Shown: piece by piece, positions 63,551-64,000 of the stretch
How positions within the stretch are numbered: the stretch's first letter is position 1
How the letters are laid out: every line of letters begins with the position of its first letter
NCBI RefSeq assembly: GCF_003967535.1
Contig: NZ_BIFR01000002.1
Coordinates: forward strand, 1,984,001-2,048,000
Reading direction: 5' to 3'
Source of the DNA: Tengunoibacter tsumagoiensis
GTDB lineage: Bacteria > Chloroflexota > Ktedonobacteria > Ktedonobacterales > Ktedonobacteraceae
Length of the DNA: 64,000 nt
Translations under genes and position numbers: made by a program
The notes under the pieces: generated by a model
Database searches by the model: none
The model's input: the letters and a program-made list of their open reading frames with translations, nothing else
Told to the model about the DNA's origin: nothing

Positions 63551-64000
63551 CTATTGTGCAGCATCAATTTCTATACGATCAGGCTCACCATCCTGCGCAC
63601 TTTGCTGCATTAGCACGCGCTCACGAATATACGCGACAAGTTCACTGGCAAGCTCAAAGCGATCAATTGGCATCAGATAGACGCCTTGTACAAGGGGTGC
63701 AATAGCATCAATCATCTCTCTGGCCAGAGCGATCCCCAGCTGGCTACCGGCCTCGCCAGCCTCCCGCAGGCGAGTTCGGATGCCATCAGGAATTACCAAC
63801 CCTGGAACCTCTTGATGAAATTTCTCGGCCTGTTGATAAGAATGTAATGGCTGAATACCTGCTAATAAGGGGATAGGTAGCTTTCCATAACGCTGGTTGT
63901 AGCGCTCAATGTACGCGAGTAAAGTGTCTGTATCAAAAACGGGCTGCGTCATAATATATTGTGCCCCCTGCTCGATCTTCTGTTGGAGGCGCTCTATATC
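63551..64000 (-). CDS. Methylenetetrahydrofolate reductase-type protein, C-terminal part
   Basis: A partial gene whose 5' end lies beyond the right edge; the frame is open across 63953-64000. The 149 residues visible include IMTQPVFDTDTLLAYIERY, PLLAGIQPLHSYQQAEKF and VPGLVIPDGIRTRLREAG, matching the C-terminal part of MTHFR (FAD-dependent, methylene-THF to methyl-THF). The ending resembles bifunctional homocysteine S-methyltransferase/MTHFR proteins such as YitJ, but the N-terminus is needed to decide. Confidence 0.88.
   Translation of the reverse strand, partial: DIERLQQKIEQGAQYIMTQPVFDTDTLLAYIERYNQRYGKLPIPLLAGIQPLHSYQQAEKFHQEVPGLVIPDGIRTRLREAGEAGSQLGIALAREMIDAIAPLVQGVYLMPIDRFELASELVAYIRERVLMQQSAQDGEPDRIEIDAAQ

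Overview
The window reads as chromosomal DNA of a high-gene-content, spore-forming-type Chloroflexota, most likely a Ktedonobacteria relative. This is inference: the only rRNA present is the first ~190 nt of a 16S gene, and the case rests on its 5' sequence plus gene style. That style includes a cytosolic Ser/Thr kinase fused to WD40 repeats, proline-rich one-TM proteins carrying DUF4352 or DUF4097-like domains, F420-type small enzymes, a GH74 xyloglucanase, CtaA and many ABC systems.

Layout. 1-760: 5' end of a 16S rRNA gene on the minus strand, with a long leader, a boxA-like element and two near-consensus tandem promoters. 0.9-7 kb, all minus: phosphoketolase, a histidine kinase/response regulator pair, a DoxX-like membrane protein and a small HTH protein. 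7.4-9.7 kb: LysE/ArgO-type exporter with a structured leader, heme A synthase CtaA and MsrB. 9.9-17.6 kb: a TPR protein, a DUF4352 protein, a complete insertion sequence (12557-14165), a WD40 kinase and a DUF4097-like protein. 17.8-24 kb: a D-2-hydroxyacid dehydrogenase and a four-gene BMP-type (nucleoside-like) ABC importer. 24.5-27.2 kb: a PhyH-type dioxygenase, a membrane-anchored HNH protein and an AraC regulator.

27.4-36.2 kb is a carbohydrate locus: sugar ABC importer (binding lipoprotein and two permeases, no ATPase), a methyltransferase, a secreted GH74 xyloglucanase and a LacI regulator. A cluster of AACCGGTT-like palindromes sits just downstream of the importer promoter. 36.4-47.3 kb: unknown and membrane proteins (one with HEXXH), a Tat-exported GH25/DUF1906-like protein, a Kelch protein, a TetR regulator with a 34-bp perfect palindromic operator before a peroxiredoxin, an F420-type nitroreductase-like protein and two tandem zinc alcohol dehydrogenases. 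47.6-54.4 kb: lytic transglycosylase, GH140-like hydrolase, MFS transporter, (alpha/alpha)6 glycosidase-like protein and a small helical unknown. 54.9-64 kb: a heterodimeric ABC exporter, a PPOX protein, a solitary TnpB element with its right-end hairpin, a PLP enzyme, a GT4 glycosyltransferase and the 3' part of a MetF-type reductase.

I saw no CRISPR array, tRNA, prophage or canonical defence island. The best leads are the structured leader plus palindrome before lysE, the TetR/peroxiredoxin operator pair, the AACCGGTT regulon, the IS with palindromic ends differing by 10 bp, and the TnpB element whose transcript appears leaderless. Many genes end in perfect long hairpins, so transcription units are clearly bounded.
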